This document shows, in pieces, positions 15,897 to 24,457 of a stretch of 64,000 nt of DNA. The first letter of the stretch is position 1; every line of letters starts with the position of its first letter. A model generated the notes under the pieces. The model was not told the DNA's origin, did not search any database, and saw only the letters and a program-made list of their open reading frames with translations. Both the position numbers and the translations under genes were made by a program. The stretch comes from an uncultured Lachnospiraceae bacterium (lineage in GTDB: Bacteria > Bacillota > Clostridia > Lachnospirales > Lachnospiraceae): positions 62,001 to 126,000 of the forward strand of contig CATXUX010000001.1 in NCBI GenBank assembly GCA_958402795.1. Direction: 5' to 3'.

Positions 15897-16130
15897 ATGA
15901 AAACTGTACAGATTTCATTAAACTCAATTGACAAAGTAAAATCATTTGTAAATGAAATTACCAAGTATGATAATGATTTCGATTTAGTTTCCGGCAGATA
16001 CGTTATAGATGCAAAATCTATTATGGGTATTTTCAGTCTGGATCTTTCAAAACCGATTGATCTTAATATTCACGCAGACGGAGAACTCGACGAGATTCTT
16101 GCCGCGCTGGAGCCTTACATTATTAAGTAA
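15897..16130 (+). CDS. HPr-like protein lacking the phosphorylated histidine
   Basis: 77 residues with the HPr fold pattern. The Ser46-region is present (IDAKSIMGIFSLDLSKPIDLNI) and the last helix is DELDEILAALEPYI. The N-terminal GIHARPA loop that holds the catalytic His15 is replaced by ISLNSIDKVKSFVNEI, so it cannot pass phosphate from enzyme I. Similar His-less HPr homologues occur in Lachnospiraceae. A regulatory role through the serine region, Crh-like, is possible but unproven. It is a single-gene unit with its own promoter and terminator. Confidence 0.82.
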   Translation: MKTVQISLNSIDKVKSFVNEITKYDNDFDLVSGRYVIDAKSIMGIFSLDLSKPIDLNIHADGELDEILAALEPYIIK

Positions 16131-16143
16131 GCAGTGTATCCTT

Positions 16144-16173
16144 GAACCGCCTTGAAAAAGGCGGTTCTTTTTC
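16144..16173 (+). terminator. Terminator of the HPr-like gene
   Basis: GAACCGCC (16144-16151) pairs with GGCGGTTC (16160-16167) around an eight-base loop and is followed by TTTTTC. This is a textbook intrinsic terminator 14 bases past the stop. Confidence 0.9.
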
Positions 16174-16220
16174 GTTCTATTCCCATGTCTATTCCCATGT
16201 CCGATACCGGAAATGAATCT

Positions 16221-17402
16221 TTACTGCACATCTATGATCTCCACTGTATCAATTGCTGTCTGCACCAGTTCGTCGATCTGCTCTGCGAGATTCAGTTCCG
16301 ACTTCTCGATCCGTTCCAGATTCGGCTTGGTAACCGGATGCTTTGCCACAAAAATGGTACAGCAGTCTTCGTATGGGAGAATGGACGTCTCGTAAGTTCC
16401 GATCTGTTCGGAAATCTTCACGATATCACGTTTGTCAAAGCCGATCAGCGGACGGTAAACCGGCAGGGTACACACAGCATTGGTCGTGAGCAGACTCTGC
16501 ATTGTCTGACTTGCTACCTGTCCGATACTTTCCCCGGTAATCAGTCCGAGACAACCGTCCTCTTTTGCAAAATGCTCTGCGATCCTCATCATATACCGGC
16601 GCATGATGACCGTAAGCTCTTCATGTGGACACTTTTCATAGATATAGAGCTGGATATCGGTAAAGTTTACGACATGAAGCCGGATCGGTCCCGTATACCG
16701 TGATACAATTCTGGCAAGATCCACAACCTTTTCTTTGGCACGTTCACTCGTATACGGCGGAGCATGAAAATACGTCGCTTCCAGACGTACACCACGTTTT
16801 GAGACCATGTATCCCGCTACCGGACTGTCAATTCCTCCTGAAAGAAGAAGCATCGCGCTGCCATTCGTTCCGACCGGCATTCCGCCCGGTCCCGGAATAA
16901 TTCTGGAATAAATATAAATCGCCTCGCGCACCTCGACATTGAGCATGATATCCGGGTTGTGGACGTCCACTTTCATCTCCGGGAACGCCTCAAGCACAGC
17001 CTCTCCCAGTTTATAGTTGATCTCCATCGAATTCAGCGGGTAGCTTTTTCTGCTCCTGCGCGCCTCCACCTTAAAAGTCTGGTGCTTGTCCGGATACATC
17101 TCGTCCACATATGCGGTCACATCCTTCTTCAACTGATCAAATCCCTGGTCTTCCAGTCGAACAACCGGGCAGATCCCGACAATTCCAAACACTCTTGACA
17201 GATGGTCCACCGTGTCCTCATAGTCGTAAGCGCCCTCACATTCCACATAGATTCGTCCCTGCTTCTTGTGGACGAAGAAATCTCCGTCCACTTCCCTCAG
17301 CGCAAACCGGATCTGGCGCACAAGCGCATCTTCAAACAGATAGCGGTTTTTTCCTTTGATTCCGATTTCTCCGTATTTTATCAAAAATGAATGAAATTCC
17401 AT
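16221..17402 (-). CDS. thiI: tRNA 4-thiouridine synthase ThiI
   Basis: 393 residues: an N-terminal ferredoxin-like region, a THUMP domain, and an ATP-PP-loop domain with SGGIDSPVAGYMVSKRG. It adenylates U8 of tRNA and inserts sulfur supplied by a cysteine desulfurase. There is no C-terminal rhodanese domain, as in the short Bacillus form, so sulfur transfer uses cysteines within the PP-loop domain. The ATG at 17402 follows AAGGAGAAGATC; a longer frame to 17465 overlaps the desulfurase gene. It starts 26 bases after that gene ends, which matches the known desulfurase-ThiI partnership. Confidence 0.95.
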   Translation of the reverse strand: MEFHSFLIKYGEIGIKGKNRYLFEDALVRQIRFALREVDGDFFVHKKQGRIYVECEGAYDYEDTVDHLSRVFGIVGICPVVRLEDQGFDQLKKDVTAYVDEMYPDKHQTFKVEARRSRKSYPLNSMEINYKLGEAVLEAFPEMKVDVHNPDIMLNVEVREAIYIYSRIIPGPGGMPVGTNGSAMLLLSGGIDSPVAGYMVSKRGVRLEATYFHAPPYTSERAKEKVVDLARIVSRYTGPIRLHVVNFTDIQLYIYEKCPHEELTVIMRRYMMRIAEHFAKEDGCLGLITGESIGQVASQTMQSLLTTNAVCTLPVYRPLIGFDKRDIVKISEQIGTYETSILPYEDCCTIFVAKHPVTKPNLERIEKSELNLAEQIDELVQTAIDTVEIIDVQ

Positions 17403-17428
17403 GATCTTCTCCTTTTCATCATCCGTGC

Positions 17429-18583
17429 TCAGTGCCTTGTATATCTTCGCAGCATCGGCACACAATTATACAATGTTTCCAGCGTATAGTCAATCTCCTC
17501 TTTTGTGGTAAACTCTGACATACTAAAACGCAGGGTGGCATCCAGATATTCCTGCGGCGCCCCGATTCCCTTTAATACCCCGCTGACCGCCGGGTGATTG
17601 GAAGCACACGCGGATCCGGAAGAAACATAGATTCCTTTCTCCTCCAGCGCATGAAGCAGAACCTCGCTGCGGATCCCAGCGATCCCGACACTGATAATAT
17701 GGGGCGCACTGTTTTCGTCTGTCAGTCCGTGCACCGTAGTATGGTCAATCTTTGCGATTCCTTCCAGAAAATGTGCTTTCAGTTCCCGCATCAGGGCAAC
17801 CTTGATGTCCAGATCACGGTAGATCATATCTGCCGCAAGCGCAATCCCCGCAATCCCCGGTACATTTTCCGTGCCGGACCGGATATTTTTCTGATGTTCC
17901 CCGCCGAACATGATCGGCTGGATCTTGACCTTCTCATTGATATAGAGCAGGCCGCAGCCTTTCGGTCCATGAATCTTGTGACCGCTTGCGGAGAGCATAT
18001 CTATCCCCTGCCGCTTCGGGTAGATCCGGTACTTTCCGAATCCCTGCACTGCATCTGTGTGAAACAAAATACGCGGATTATAACTTTTGACAATCTTTGC
18101 CGCCTCTTCCACCGGCTGTACAGATCCGACCTCATTGTTGACGTACATGATCGAAACAAGGATCGTATCCTCACAGAGCGCCTCTTTGAGCGTTTCCAGC
18201 TTGACTCGTCCATTGGAATCGACCGGAAGATACGTCACACGAAACCCTTCTTCCTCCAGATGGCGCATCGTATTCAGAACTGCCGGATGCTCGATCGAAG
18301 ACGTAATAAGATGGCTGCCACTGCGCCGGTTTGCTCGCGCCGCCCCCATCAGTGCAAGATTATCGCTTTCCGTTCCGCCGGAAGTAAAGAAAAGTTCCTT
18401 TGTATTCACTTTGAGAAGTTTTGCGAGAGTTTCCTTTGCAGCTTTGATATAATGCTCCGCTTCCACTCCTTTTCTGTGCATCGAAGCCGGATTGCCATAA
18501 TCTTCACACATCACTTTATAAACCAGTTCGCCAACCTCCGGATACGCCCGGGTTGTCGCCGAATTGTCTAAATATACTTCCAT
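17429..18583 (-). CDS. Cysteine desulfurase (NifS/IscS class, ThiI partner)
   Basis: 384 residues of a class V PLP aminotransferase. MEVYLDNSATTRAYPEV opens the protein, SASGHKIHGPKG carries the PLP lysine, and the flexible active-site loop is SSGSACAS. It releases sulfur from cysteine as a persulfide. Its position just upstream of thiI suggests a dedicated donor for tRNA s4U, like NifZ of B. subtilis. The ATG at 18583 gives the conserved start; eight upstream residues are possible. Confidence 0.93.
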   Translation of the reverse strand: MEVYLDNSATTRAYPEVGELVYKVMCEDYGNPASMHRKGVEAEHYIKAAKETLAKLLKVNTKELFFTSGGTESDNLALMGAARANRRSGSHLITSSIEHPAVLNTMRHLEEEGFRVTYLPVDSNGRVKLETLKEALCEDTILVSIMYVNNEVGSVQPVEEAAKIVKSYNPRILFHTDAVQGFGKYRIYPKRQGIDMLSASGHKIHGPKGCGLLYINEKVKIQPIMFGGEHQKNIRSGTENVPGIAGIALAADMIYRDLDIKVALMRELKAHFLEGIAKIDHTTVHGLTDENSAPHIISVGIAGIRSEVLLHALEEKGIYVSSGSACASNHPAVSGVLKGIGAPQEYLDATLRFSMSEFTTKEEIDYTLETLYNCVPMLRRYTRH

Positions 18584-18616
18584 GGCTTTCTTTCCCTTTC
18601 TTTTCAAAGATCTTAC

Positions 18617-19369
18617 TTATAAATTATGAGAACTGCATTCCAAGTGATACATCAGAATCGACAAAACTGCGATTCCCGCCGTCTCCGTACGCAGAATCCT
18701 CCGTCCGAGAGAAACCGGCTCTGCCCCGGCTGCTGCCGCCTGCTCCACTTCCTCCGTCTCAAATCCGCCTTCCGGTCCGATCCATACGCCGACGGACTGT
18801 CCCGTACCGATTCCGTCGACGGTACGGCGCAAGGCATCCATGCCCTCCGCTTTTTCATAGGGGATCAGCTTCACATCGAAATCCCGGGCATATGCAAGGG
18901 TCTGCGGAAATGTCATCACATCGTGCACCTGCGGAATCCTGTTTCTTCCGGACTGCTTTGCCGCACTCTCTGCGATTGCGTTCCATCTCTGGACTTTTTT
19001 ACCGGCCTTTTTCTCATCCAGACGCACGACCGACCGCCGCGTCGCGACGGGAATGATCTCATATACGCCAAGTTCTACTGCTTTCTGAACGATCAGTTCC
19101 AGCTTATCACTCTTGGGAAGTCCCTGAAACAGATACACTTTCGATGCCAGTTCCACACGATCCTGCCGTGAATCTGCTATGTGCAGGATCGCCTGTTCCG
19201 CTTCATACGACTTTAACTCACACAAATAAACGGTACCTGCGCCGTCACTGACCTCCATCTGCTCTCCCGGCTTCATACGAAGCACATTTTTCATATGATT
19301 TACATCTGTTCCATGAATCCGTATCTCCACCCCGTCTATTTGTGATGGAGCAACAAAAAAATGATGCAT
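18617..19369 (-). CDS. rsmE: 16S rRNA m3U1498 methyltransferase RsmE
   Basis: A 250-residue SPOUT-class methyltransferase with an N-terminal PUA-like domain (HHFFVAPSQIDGVEIRIHG, DVNHMKNVLRMKPGE). The knotted C-terminal SAM domain has VGVWIGPEGGFETEEVEQA and SLGRRILRTETAGIAVL, and both are diagnostic. It ends just before the desulfurase gene and follows prmA in the usual prmA-rsmE order. Confidence 0.94.
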   Translation of the reverse strand: MHHFFVAPSQIDGVEIRIHGTDVNHMKNVLRMKPGEQMEVSDGAGTVYLCELKSYEAEQAILHIADSRQDRVELASKVYLFQGLPKSDKLELIVQKAVELGVYEIIPVATRRSVVRLDEKKAGKKVQRWNAIAESAAKQSGRNRIPQVHDVMTFPQTLAYARDFDVKLIPYEKAEGMDALRRTVDGIGTGQSVGVWIGPEGGFETEEVEQAAAAGAEPVSLGRRILRTETAGIAVLSILMYHLECSSHNL

Positions 19370-19388
19370 TACTTTTCTCCTGCTTTCA

Positions 19389-20345
19389 CTATACCGTTTT
19401 TTTCGCGGTTACGGACACCCATTCACCCTGATATGTGACCTCCAGCACTTCCAGTCCGGCATCCTTCACAGCGTCCACGACAATCTGTTCTTTGTCGTCA
19501 ATGATGCCGCTTGTAATATAGATTCCGCCGGGTTTCATCTGCGCAGTGATCACAGGCGTCAGCTCTACAAGCACATCCGCCAGAATATTGGCCACAACAA
19601 TGTCGTAGTATCCATAACCCACCTTATCCTGAATTGCCTTGTCATCGATGATATTTCCGATCATCACTTCATACTGATCTCCACAAATGCCATTTGCTTC
19701 CATATTCTCGTGCGTAGCATCGATTGCACACGGATCCAGGTCTGTTCCTGTCGAATGCTTCGCCCCGAACTTCAGCGCAAGCATTCCAAGTATTCCGCTG
19801 CCGCAGCCTACATCCAGGATCTCGGTCTTGGGAGTCACATACTTTCTTAACTGCCGGATGCAAAGCTGGGTTGTCTCATGCATCCCCGTACCGAATGCAG
19901 TTCCCGGATCGATGTGGATCACCATCTTCCCACTGTCTTCCGGCTTCACATCTTCCCAGGATGGGATGATCAGGATATCATCCACGCAGAACTGATGGAA
20001 GTATTGTTTCCAGTTATTCACCCAGTCCACATCTTCTGTCTGTGATTCCTCAATCGTACACTCTCCCACGTCTACATAGGCAGACATCTCCTGCAGTTCC
20101 CGGCGCACGTCTGCGAGAACAGACTGAGCGTCCGCATCCTCCTCCAGATAAAAATTCAGGTAGGCAACTCCGTCGTCCGCCCCCGTCTCTGGAAGAATAT
20201 CCACAAACATCTGTTCCTTCTCTGCCGCCGTCAGCGGGATCTTGTCCTCAATCTCAACCCCTTCAATTCCAAGGTCCGACAGCATACTGCTGACAATGTC
20301 CTCCGCCTCTGTTGTTGTTTTCAAACGAAATTTATTCCACTTCAT
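19389..20345 (-). CDS. prmA: Ribosomal protein L11 methyltransferase PrmA
   Basis: 318 residues with an N-terminal substrate-recognition domain and a class I SAM domain (DVGCGSGILGMLALKFGAK, then VVANILADVLVELTP). It trimethylates ribosomal protein L11. AAGGAGAAGATTCTT precedes the ATG. It is the first gene of a leftward prmA-rsmE-desulfurase-thiI run with 19-33-base gaps, which is probably one operon for translation-related modification. Confidence 0.95.
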   Translation of the reverse strand: MKWNKFRLKTTTEAEDIVSSMLSDLGIEGVEIEDKIPLTAAEKEQMFVDILPETGADDGVAYLNFYLEEDADAQSVLADVRRELQEMSAYVDVGECTIEESQTEDVDWVNNWKQYFHQFCVDDILIIPSWEDVKPEDSGKMVIHIDPGTAFGTGMHETTQLCIRQLRKYVTPKTEILDVGCGSGILGMLALKFGAKHSTGTDLDPCAIDATHENMEANGICGDQYEVMIGNIIDDKAIQDKVGYGYYDIVVANILADVLVELTPVITAQMKPGGIYITSGIIDDKEQIVVDAVKDAGLEVLEVTYQGEWVSVTAKKTV

Positions 20346-20450
20346 AAGAATCTTCTCCTTATCTTACACTGAAATACTTTTTCACGATACTTCACCTCTG
20401 GCGTATTTAGTATAACGAATTCTTCGCCCAAATACAATCCTTCATTAAAA

Positions 20451-20481
20451 AAGAATCCCTGAGATGAGGGATTCTTTTTCT
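20451..20481. terminator. Bidirectional terminator
   Basis: AAGAATCCCT (20451-20460) and AGGGATTCTT (20467-20476) form a perfect ten-base-pair stem with a GAGATG loop. A-rich sequence is on one side and TTTTTC on the other. It ends the leftward lipoprotein transcript at 20491. Confidence 0.85.
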
Positions 20482-20490
20482 ATTGCATCG

Positions 20491-21423
20491 TTATTCTGTT
20501 TTTTCGATCGTCGAGGAATCAAATCTCAGTGTATATTCGATTTCATGCGGCTGGCTCATCGCAGTTGTGTCTGCAATAACCGGGAACGCCCAGTCAAATA
20601 CGTTCACCGGAATCTCAAAATTCGAGTTTCCCTCCGTATCGGAAAGCTCATACCTGACACCATCCACTTTCATATAATCATAATTGGGACTGCCCCAGAC
20701 AAGATTGGCATAAGCCTGCCCTTCTGATACCCGAAGTTGTGCGGGAGATTCCACATCCGCTCTTCCGCTGCCTCCTTCCAGCGTGACTTCCACGGTATAT
20801 TCCCCATCCGTAAGATTCAGTGAATCCACCGTTGTCACTACTCCGTCGGCAAGCGCGTCCACGGGGAGAGAATCCGCCCGGAAGACGAGCTTTCTTTCGT
20901 ACCATTTTTCTTTCTTTTTGCTGTATGCCGCGCAGTCAAGCTGTTTGTTCAGTGCCTCCACAGGAACCGTAAATGTGTGCTGTCCTGCTTCATTTTCCTG
21001 AAATGCAATACAGTCCTCCTCTTCTGCTTCTGCCGCTTCTTCCCCGGTTCCCATAAACACTTTCAGATAACCGGTTCCGCCCATCGTCATAACTGCTGTC
21101 ATTTCTCCGTCTTTTACCGTCAGCTCACAGGCTTCGATCTGAAACATGCTGGACGAGGAATCTACCGTGATCGGGTAAACACCATCTTTTACCATCTCTC
21201 CGGTGATCTCCTTGAGTCCTTCTGTATCCAGTTCTTCCGGCTCTGCCATCTCATCGGCAGACGCCACTTTGCTGTCCGAATCCCCATTCTGTCCATCCGC
21301 TTCGACGCTTCCCTCTTCCTGTGTATGTCCCGTCGTCTGCTCTGTCTGATTTCCTGAGCATCCTGTCAAAATCTGTCCTGCCAGAAGTGCGGCCATTATG
21401 ATTCCCAGTGTCTTTCTCTTCAT
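20491..21423 (-). CDS. Lipoprotein with NEAT-like domains
   Basis: 310 residues. The lipobox is LTGCSG after a short signal peptide, followed by a Ser/Gly/acid-rich linker to about residue 70. Two related beta-rich domains follow: first VKDGVYPITVDSSSSMFQIEACELTVKDG; second LTDGEYTVEVTLEGG, ESPAQLRVSEG, SPNYDYMKVDGVRY and FEIPVNVFDWAF. The second resembles NEAT (haem/iron-transport-associated) domains by its SPxxY/YMKVDG pattern. A surface haem, corrinoid or metal-binding role is inferred. The cobalamin-riboswitch-controlled chelatase is just upstream, with a terminator between them. Confidence 0.68.
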   Translation of the reverse strand: MKRKTLGIIMAALLAGQILTGCSGNQTEQTTGHTQEEGSVEADGQNGDSDSKVASADEMAEPEELDTEGLKEITGEMVKDGVYPITVDSSSSMFQIEACELTVKDGEMTAVMTMGGTGYLKVFMGTGEEAAEAEEEDCIAFQENEAGQHTFTVPVEALNKQLDCAAYSKKKEKWYERKLVFRADSLPVDALADGVVTTVDSLNLTDGEYTVEVTLEGGSGRADVESPAQLRVSEGQAYANLVWGSPNYDYMKVDGVRYELSDTEGNSNFEIPVNVFDWAFPVIADTTAMSQPHEIEYTLRFDSSTIEKTE

Positions 21424-21484
21424 TTTTATTTCATCCTTCCTATCTGAATTTCCTATACTTCTCTGCCGTTCCGAACCCTTTCCG

Positions 21485-21514
21485 AAAAAAGAGCCGGAAT
21501 ATCCGTTCCGGCTC
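21485..21514 (-). terminator. Terminator after the cobaltochelatase gene
   Basis: GAGCCGGAA (21491-21499) pairs with TTCCGGCTC (21506-21514), and on the minus strand the stem is followed by TTTTTTC. It would end or attenuate the cbiK transcript before the NEAT-like lipoprotein gene. Confidence 0.85.
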
Positions 21515-21537
21515 TTCTATGTTCATTTATCACACTC

Positions 21538-22542
21538 TTATTCTGCAAGCTGACCGGCCGCTGCCTGCGCATGCTGCACATACAACTGCTGGATCGCCGG
21601 AAGTTCTCCCAGGCCTTCCAGGACGCATTCCACTTCATAGCCTTCATTTTCAAATGTTGTCTTCCAGGATCCCTCTTCGTCTCCTGCCATATCGTTGTTT
21701 GCGTGATCTCCCGCTACGACCATAAGCGGACGGAGAACCACTTTTTTGTAAGTCCCCTCGCCTACTGCATTGAGTACATCATCCAGTGTCGGTTCTGCTT
21801 CTACCGTTCCCACATAATAGTTCGTGTACCCTGCTTCCGTGAGAAGATCCTGCATCTTCGCATATACTTCATTTGACTCTGCCTCTGTTCCATGTCCCAT
21901 GAAGCAGATCGCCGTCTCTCCATCGTCATATTCTTTTTCTGCATCCACGATTGCCGTCATGACCACCTGGAAATCTTCGTCGCTTGTCAGCAGCGGCTCT
22001 CCAACCACAATCTTTTCAAAGGAATCGGCATAACCCGCGATTTCATCGACAAGTTCTTTATATTCCAGTCCGTTCATCAGGTGTGTCGGCTGAACCACCA
22101 GGTTCTTCACCCCGTTGTCCACGGCGCGGTCCAGCGCCTCTGTCACATTGTCGATCTCTACACCGTCGCGGTCTTTTACATGGTCAATAATGATCTGACT
22201 GGTAAATGCCCTGCGCACGGAATAGTCCGGAAACGCTTCCTCAAGAGCCTCTTCAATGGCGCCGATCGTCAGACGTCTGCTGTCATTATAACTGGTTCCA
22301 AAACTAACCACCAACAGTTCATTTTCCCCGATTTCATCCTGATTTCTTGGATTGTCCAACGATGCGTCCCCCGTCTCATAGTTTTCCTCGTCTTCTTCCT
22401 CCGGTTCGGCCTCATCCTGCGTCTCAGTCTGTCCGGAAGTCTCCTGCTTGGAAGTTTCCTCTGTCTGCGCGTTGCCGCATCCAAAAACAGCGGTTGCTGC
22501 AAGACCGGTTACCAGAATCATTGTGATCAGTTTCTTTTTCAT
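21538..22542 (-). CDS. cbiK: Lipid-anchored CbiK-type sirohydrochlorin cobaltochelatase
   Basis: About 334 residues. A signal peptide ends in a lipobox (TAVFGCGN), an acidic Glu/Thr-rich linker follows to about 60, and then comes a CbiK domain. Domain marks are ELLVVSFGTSYNDSRRLTIGAIEEAL, the metal-binding histidine in CFMGHGTEAESNEVYAKM, and MVVAGDHANNDMAGDEEGSW. Classical CbiK inserts Co2+ into sirohydrochlorin in the cytoplasm. A secreted, lipid-anchored form points instead to extracytoplasmic metal or tetrapyrrole handling, as for periplasmic CbiK in Desulfovibrio. The MKKK Met at 22542 follows GGGGAAATGATC. It is controlled by the cobalamin riboswitch upstream. Confidence 0.88.
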   Translation of the reverse strand: MKKKLITMILVTGLAATAVFGCGNAQTEETSKQETSGQTETQDEAEPEEEDEENYETGDASLDNPRNQDEIGENELLVVSFGTSYNDSRRLTIGAIEEALEEAFPDYSVRRAFTSQIIIDHVKDRDGVEIDNVTEALDRAVDNGVKNLVVQPTHLMNGLEYKELVDEIAGYADSFEKIVVGEPLLTSDEDFQVVMTAIVDAEKEYDDGETAICFMGHGTEAESNEVYAKMQDLLTEAGYTNYYVGTVEAEPTLDDVLNAVGEGTYKKVVLRPLMVVAGDHANNDMAGDEEGSWKTTFENEGYEVECVLEGLGELPAIQQLYVQHAQAAAGQLAE

Positions 22543-22680
22543 GATCATTTCCCCTTTCTTTCCTGATGCATCTATACATATCCATCAGTTATATCCTGAA
22601 CGGCGGGGATAGAAGATCCAAAAAAGCATACAAAAAACACACTGCAAGAGTTGTTCTGGTGCTGCAAACTGCGGCCGCCA

Positions 22681-22723
22681 AAAAACAAAAATCTTCCACG
22701 CACTCCGAAAAGGCGTAAAAGAT
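22681..22723 (-). terminator. Riboswitch-controlled terminator before cbiK
   Basis: On the minus strand an 11-bp stem (22723-22713 with 22701-22691, including two G-U pairs) is followed by TTTTTGTTTTTT. It lies between the cobalamin aptamer and cbiK, so it is the likely expression platform. Confidence 0.8.
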
Positions 22724-22797
22724 CCCCTGCACAAAATTTGATGGTTTCAGTACAATCAGTTACTCGTGATCCGGAATCTTTCATTCCCCGTACCAGT

Positions 22798-22985
22798 GTC
22801 CGGCAGGTTTCCTGGCTCACAGATCATTGCTCCTACCGTCCCTTCTCGCAATCACGCAATGGGTATCCTTCACGGCTTCGCTCCCTGCTCACAGTGACGA
22901 GTTCGCACAGGCCTCTCACCTGTTTCCCTTTTACCTGTTATCCTCTGTAACAGCACCGAACGCTTTCTCAGTTGTAAAAATCACT
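22798..22985 (-). promoter_or_regulatory. Cobalamin (B12) riboswitch
   Basis: On the minus strand the order of conserved blocks is that of the AdoCbl riboswitch. It begins with a purine-rich start with GGTGCTGTTACAGAGGATAACAGG, then AAAAGGGAA, then the GGTGAGAGGCCTGTGCGA region. It ends with the B12 box AGCCAGGAAACCTGCCGG (22818-22802). It precedes a cobaltochelatase gene and a terminator hairpin, so high cobalamin should stop transcription of cbiK. Confidence 0.93.
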
Positions 22986-23061
22986 ATAGCATTCCGGCTG
23001 TCAAAAGTCAACCATCTGCAAATAAAATCCGTCTGATTCCTCATAATCTCCTTATGATACC

Positions 23062-23934
23062 TCACAAAAAACTCATCTGCTCATATTTTTCCGGAAACTC
23101 ATGGAGAAACCCAAAGCACTCCTTTGGCGTACAGAGGATCCCATGTTTTCTGCATGTCCTTTTAAAATATTCCATAAGCTGTTTTGCATTCGGACTTGGC
23201 AGCTCATAGGCACTGCCATACCTTTCTATATACTTCCGTTTCAGGCCGGGGAAATACTTGTCGAGCGCAGCATAATAATATTCTCTGTCTCCGTCACGCA
23301 GCGTAAGTCCCATATCAAAACAGATGATGCCCCGAACACCGACACGGATACACGCATCCAGAATCCTTTGGATATTCTCTTCCGTATCATTGATAAAGGG
23401 CAGTATCGGCGTCAGCCATACAATCGTCGGAATATCTCTTTTCCGGCACTCATCCAGTACCTCTATCCGCCTTTTCGTATTGCAGACATGCGGCTCTATG
23501 ATCCTGCAGAGATCATCATCAAATGTTGTCAATGTCATCTGCACGACCGCTTTCGTCTTTTGATTGATCGCGTCAAGAAGCTCCATGTCCTGCATGACAC
23601 GGTCTGATTTTGTCTGGACTGCCACGCCAAATTCATACTTCAGGATGATCTCCAGACATCTGCGTGTCAGCCTCAGGCTTTCTTCACAGTGCATGTAAGG
23701 ATCCGACATCGCCCCGGTTCCTATCATGCACTTTTTCCTCTTTGACCTGAGCGCCGTCTCTAAAAGCTCCGGTGCATTCTGCTTCACCTCTATGTCTTCA
23801 AATGGATGTGTGAAATGGTAACATTTACTACGGCTGTCGCAGTAAATGCATCCATGAGAACAGCCGCGGTAAATGTTCATTCCCTGATAACCGCCGCTGC
23901 CGGTAAGAATTTCCTTCGCATCTACAAAGTGCAT
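23062..23934 (-). CDS. Radical SAM protein of the SplB-like (Rv2578c) family
   Basis: 290 residues with the radical SAM cysteines in NIYRGCSHGCIYCDSRSKCY. The family arrangement continues with KKCMIGTGAMSDPYMHCEE, VAVQTKSDRVMQDMELL and WLTPILPFINDTEEN. The family resembles spore photoproduct lyase in its core but is a separate group of unknown substrate. It has no SPASM cysteines. It is a single leftward gene with a GGGGAGT RBS and no clear functional partner nearby. Confidence 0.82.
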   Translation of the reverse strand: MHFVDAKEILTGSGGYQGMNIYRGCSHGCIYCDSRSKCYHFTHPFEDIEVKQNAPELLETALRSKRKKCMIGTGAMSDPYMHCEESLRLTRRCLEIILKYEFGVAVQTKSDRVMQDMELLDAINQKTKAVVQMTLTTFDDDLCRIIEPHVCNTKRRIEVLDECRKRDIPTIVWLTPILPFINDTEENIQRILDACIRVGVRGIICFDMGLTLRDGDREYYYAALDKYFPGLKRKYIERYGSAYELPSPNAKQLMEYFKRTCRKHGILCTPKECFGFLHEFPEKYEQMSFL

Positions 23935-24070
23935 ACTCCCCTTTTTCCCTCTCTTTTTTATTTTTCACTTCCGGCTAGTTGATCTGCCATACAAGAATCA
24001 TACATATGATATAACATGATCTTCATCTTGCCAAGTAGTTTCACAAAAATCAGGCAGGGAATACTACTGT

Positions 24071-24442
24071 TTATAGTAACAACACGATCAGACAAACAGC
24101 AGCAACCAGTAATGCCAATAATACTCTCTTCCACGAAAAGCTATATAATTTCTCCGGCCTGGCAACATCATAACGTATCTTTACTGAACTCCCGATTTGC
24201 GCGGCCATCGGGACTTGTATTCGATTTTGCGATGTATACATCCTGCCGTTTACTTTATATGTAACGATTGCCCATTTTGAGTTTGATTTTGCCTTTTCCG
24301 GATTCACTAAAACAAACGATAGAATCGTTCCCTCTGTTTGTGCCGTCGAATTTCTCTTTATCATGAGGCAAGCAGTATTGAATAAAGCAAAACCAACAGC
24401 AGCTACGGCTATTACACAAATAAACATTGATTCTTTTCCCAT
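24071..24442 (-). CDS. DUF3592-like small membrane protein
   Basis: 123 residues. There is an N-terminal helix (FICVIAVAAVGFALFNTACLMI), a beta-rich middle (EGTILSFVLV, WAIVTYKVNGRMYTSQNRIQVP, GSSVKIRYDVARPEKLYS) and a C-terminal helix (VLLALLVAAVCLIVLLL). The middle matches the DUF3592 style of an external beta domain between two helices. GGAGGCGGAGT precedes the ATG. It follows the ABC permease by 15 bases in the same operon, so it may be an accessory subunit. Confidence 0.7.
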   Translation of the reverse strand: MGKESMFICVIAVAAVGFALFNTACLMIKRNSTAQTEGTILSFVLVNPEKAKSNSKWAIVTYKVNGRMYTSQNRIQVPMAAQIGSSVKIRYDVARPEKLYSFSWKRVLLALLVAAVCLIVLLL

Positions 24443-24457
24443 ACTCCGCCTCCTGAA

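Noticed and set aside
17594..18571. 325-residue frame antisense to the cysteine desulfurase
   Set aside because: The opposite strand encodes a complete enzyme with PLP lysine and active-site cysteine; the antisense frame has no family features.
23062..23934. Spore photoproduct lyase or RiPP maturase identity for the radical SAM protein
   Set aside because: It lacks the SplB-specific C-terminal cysteine context and SPASM cysteines, and no precursor-like peptide is nearby.
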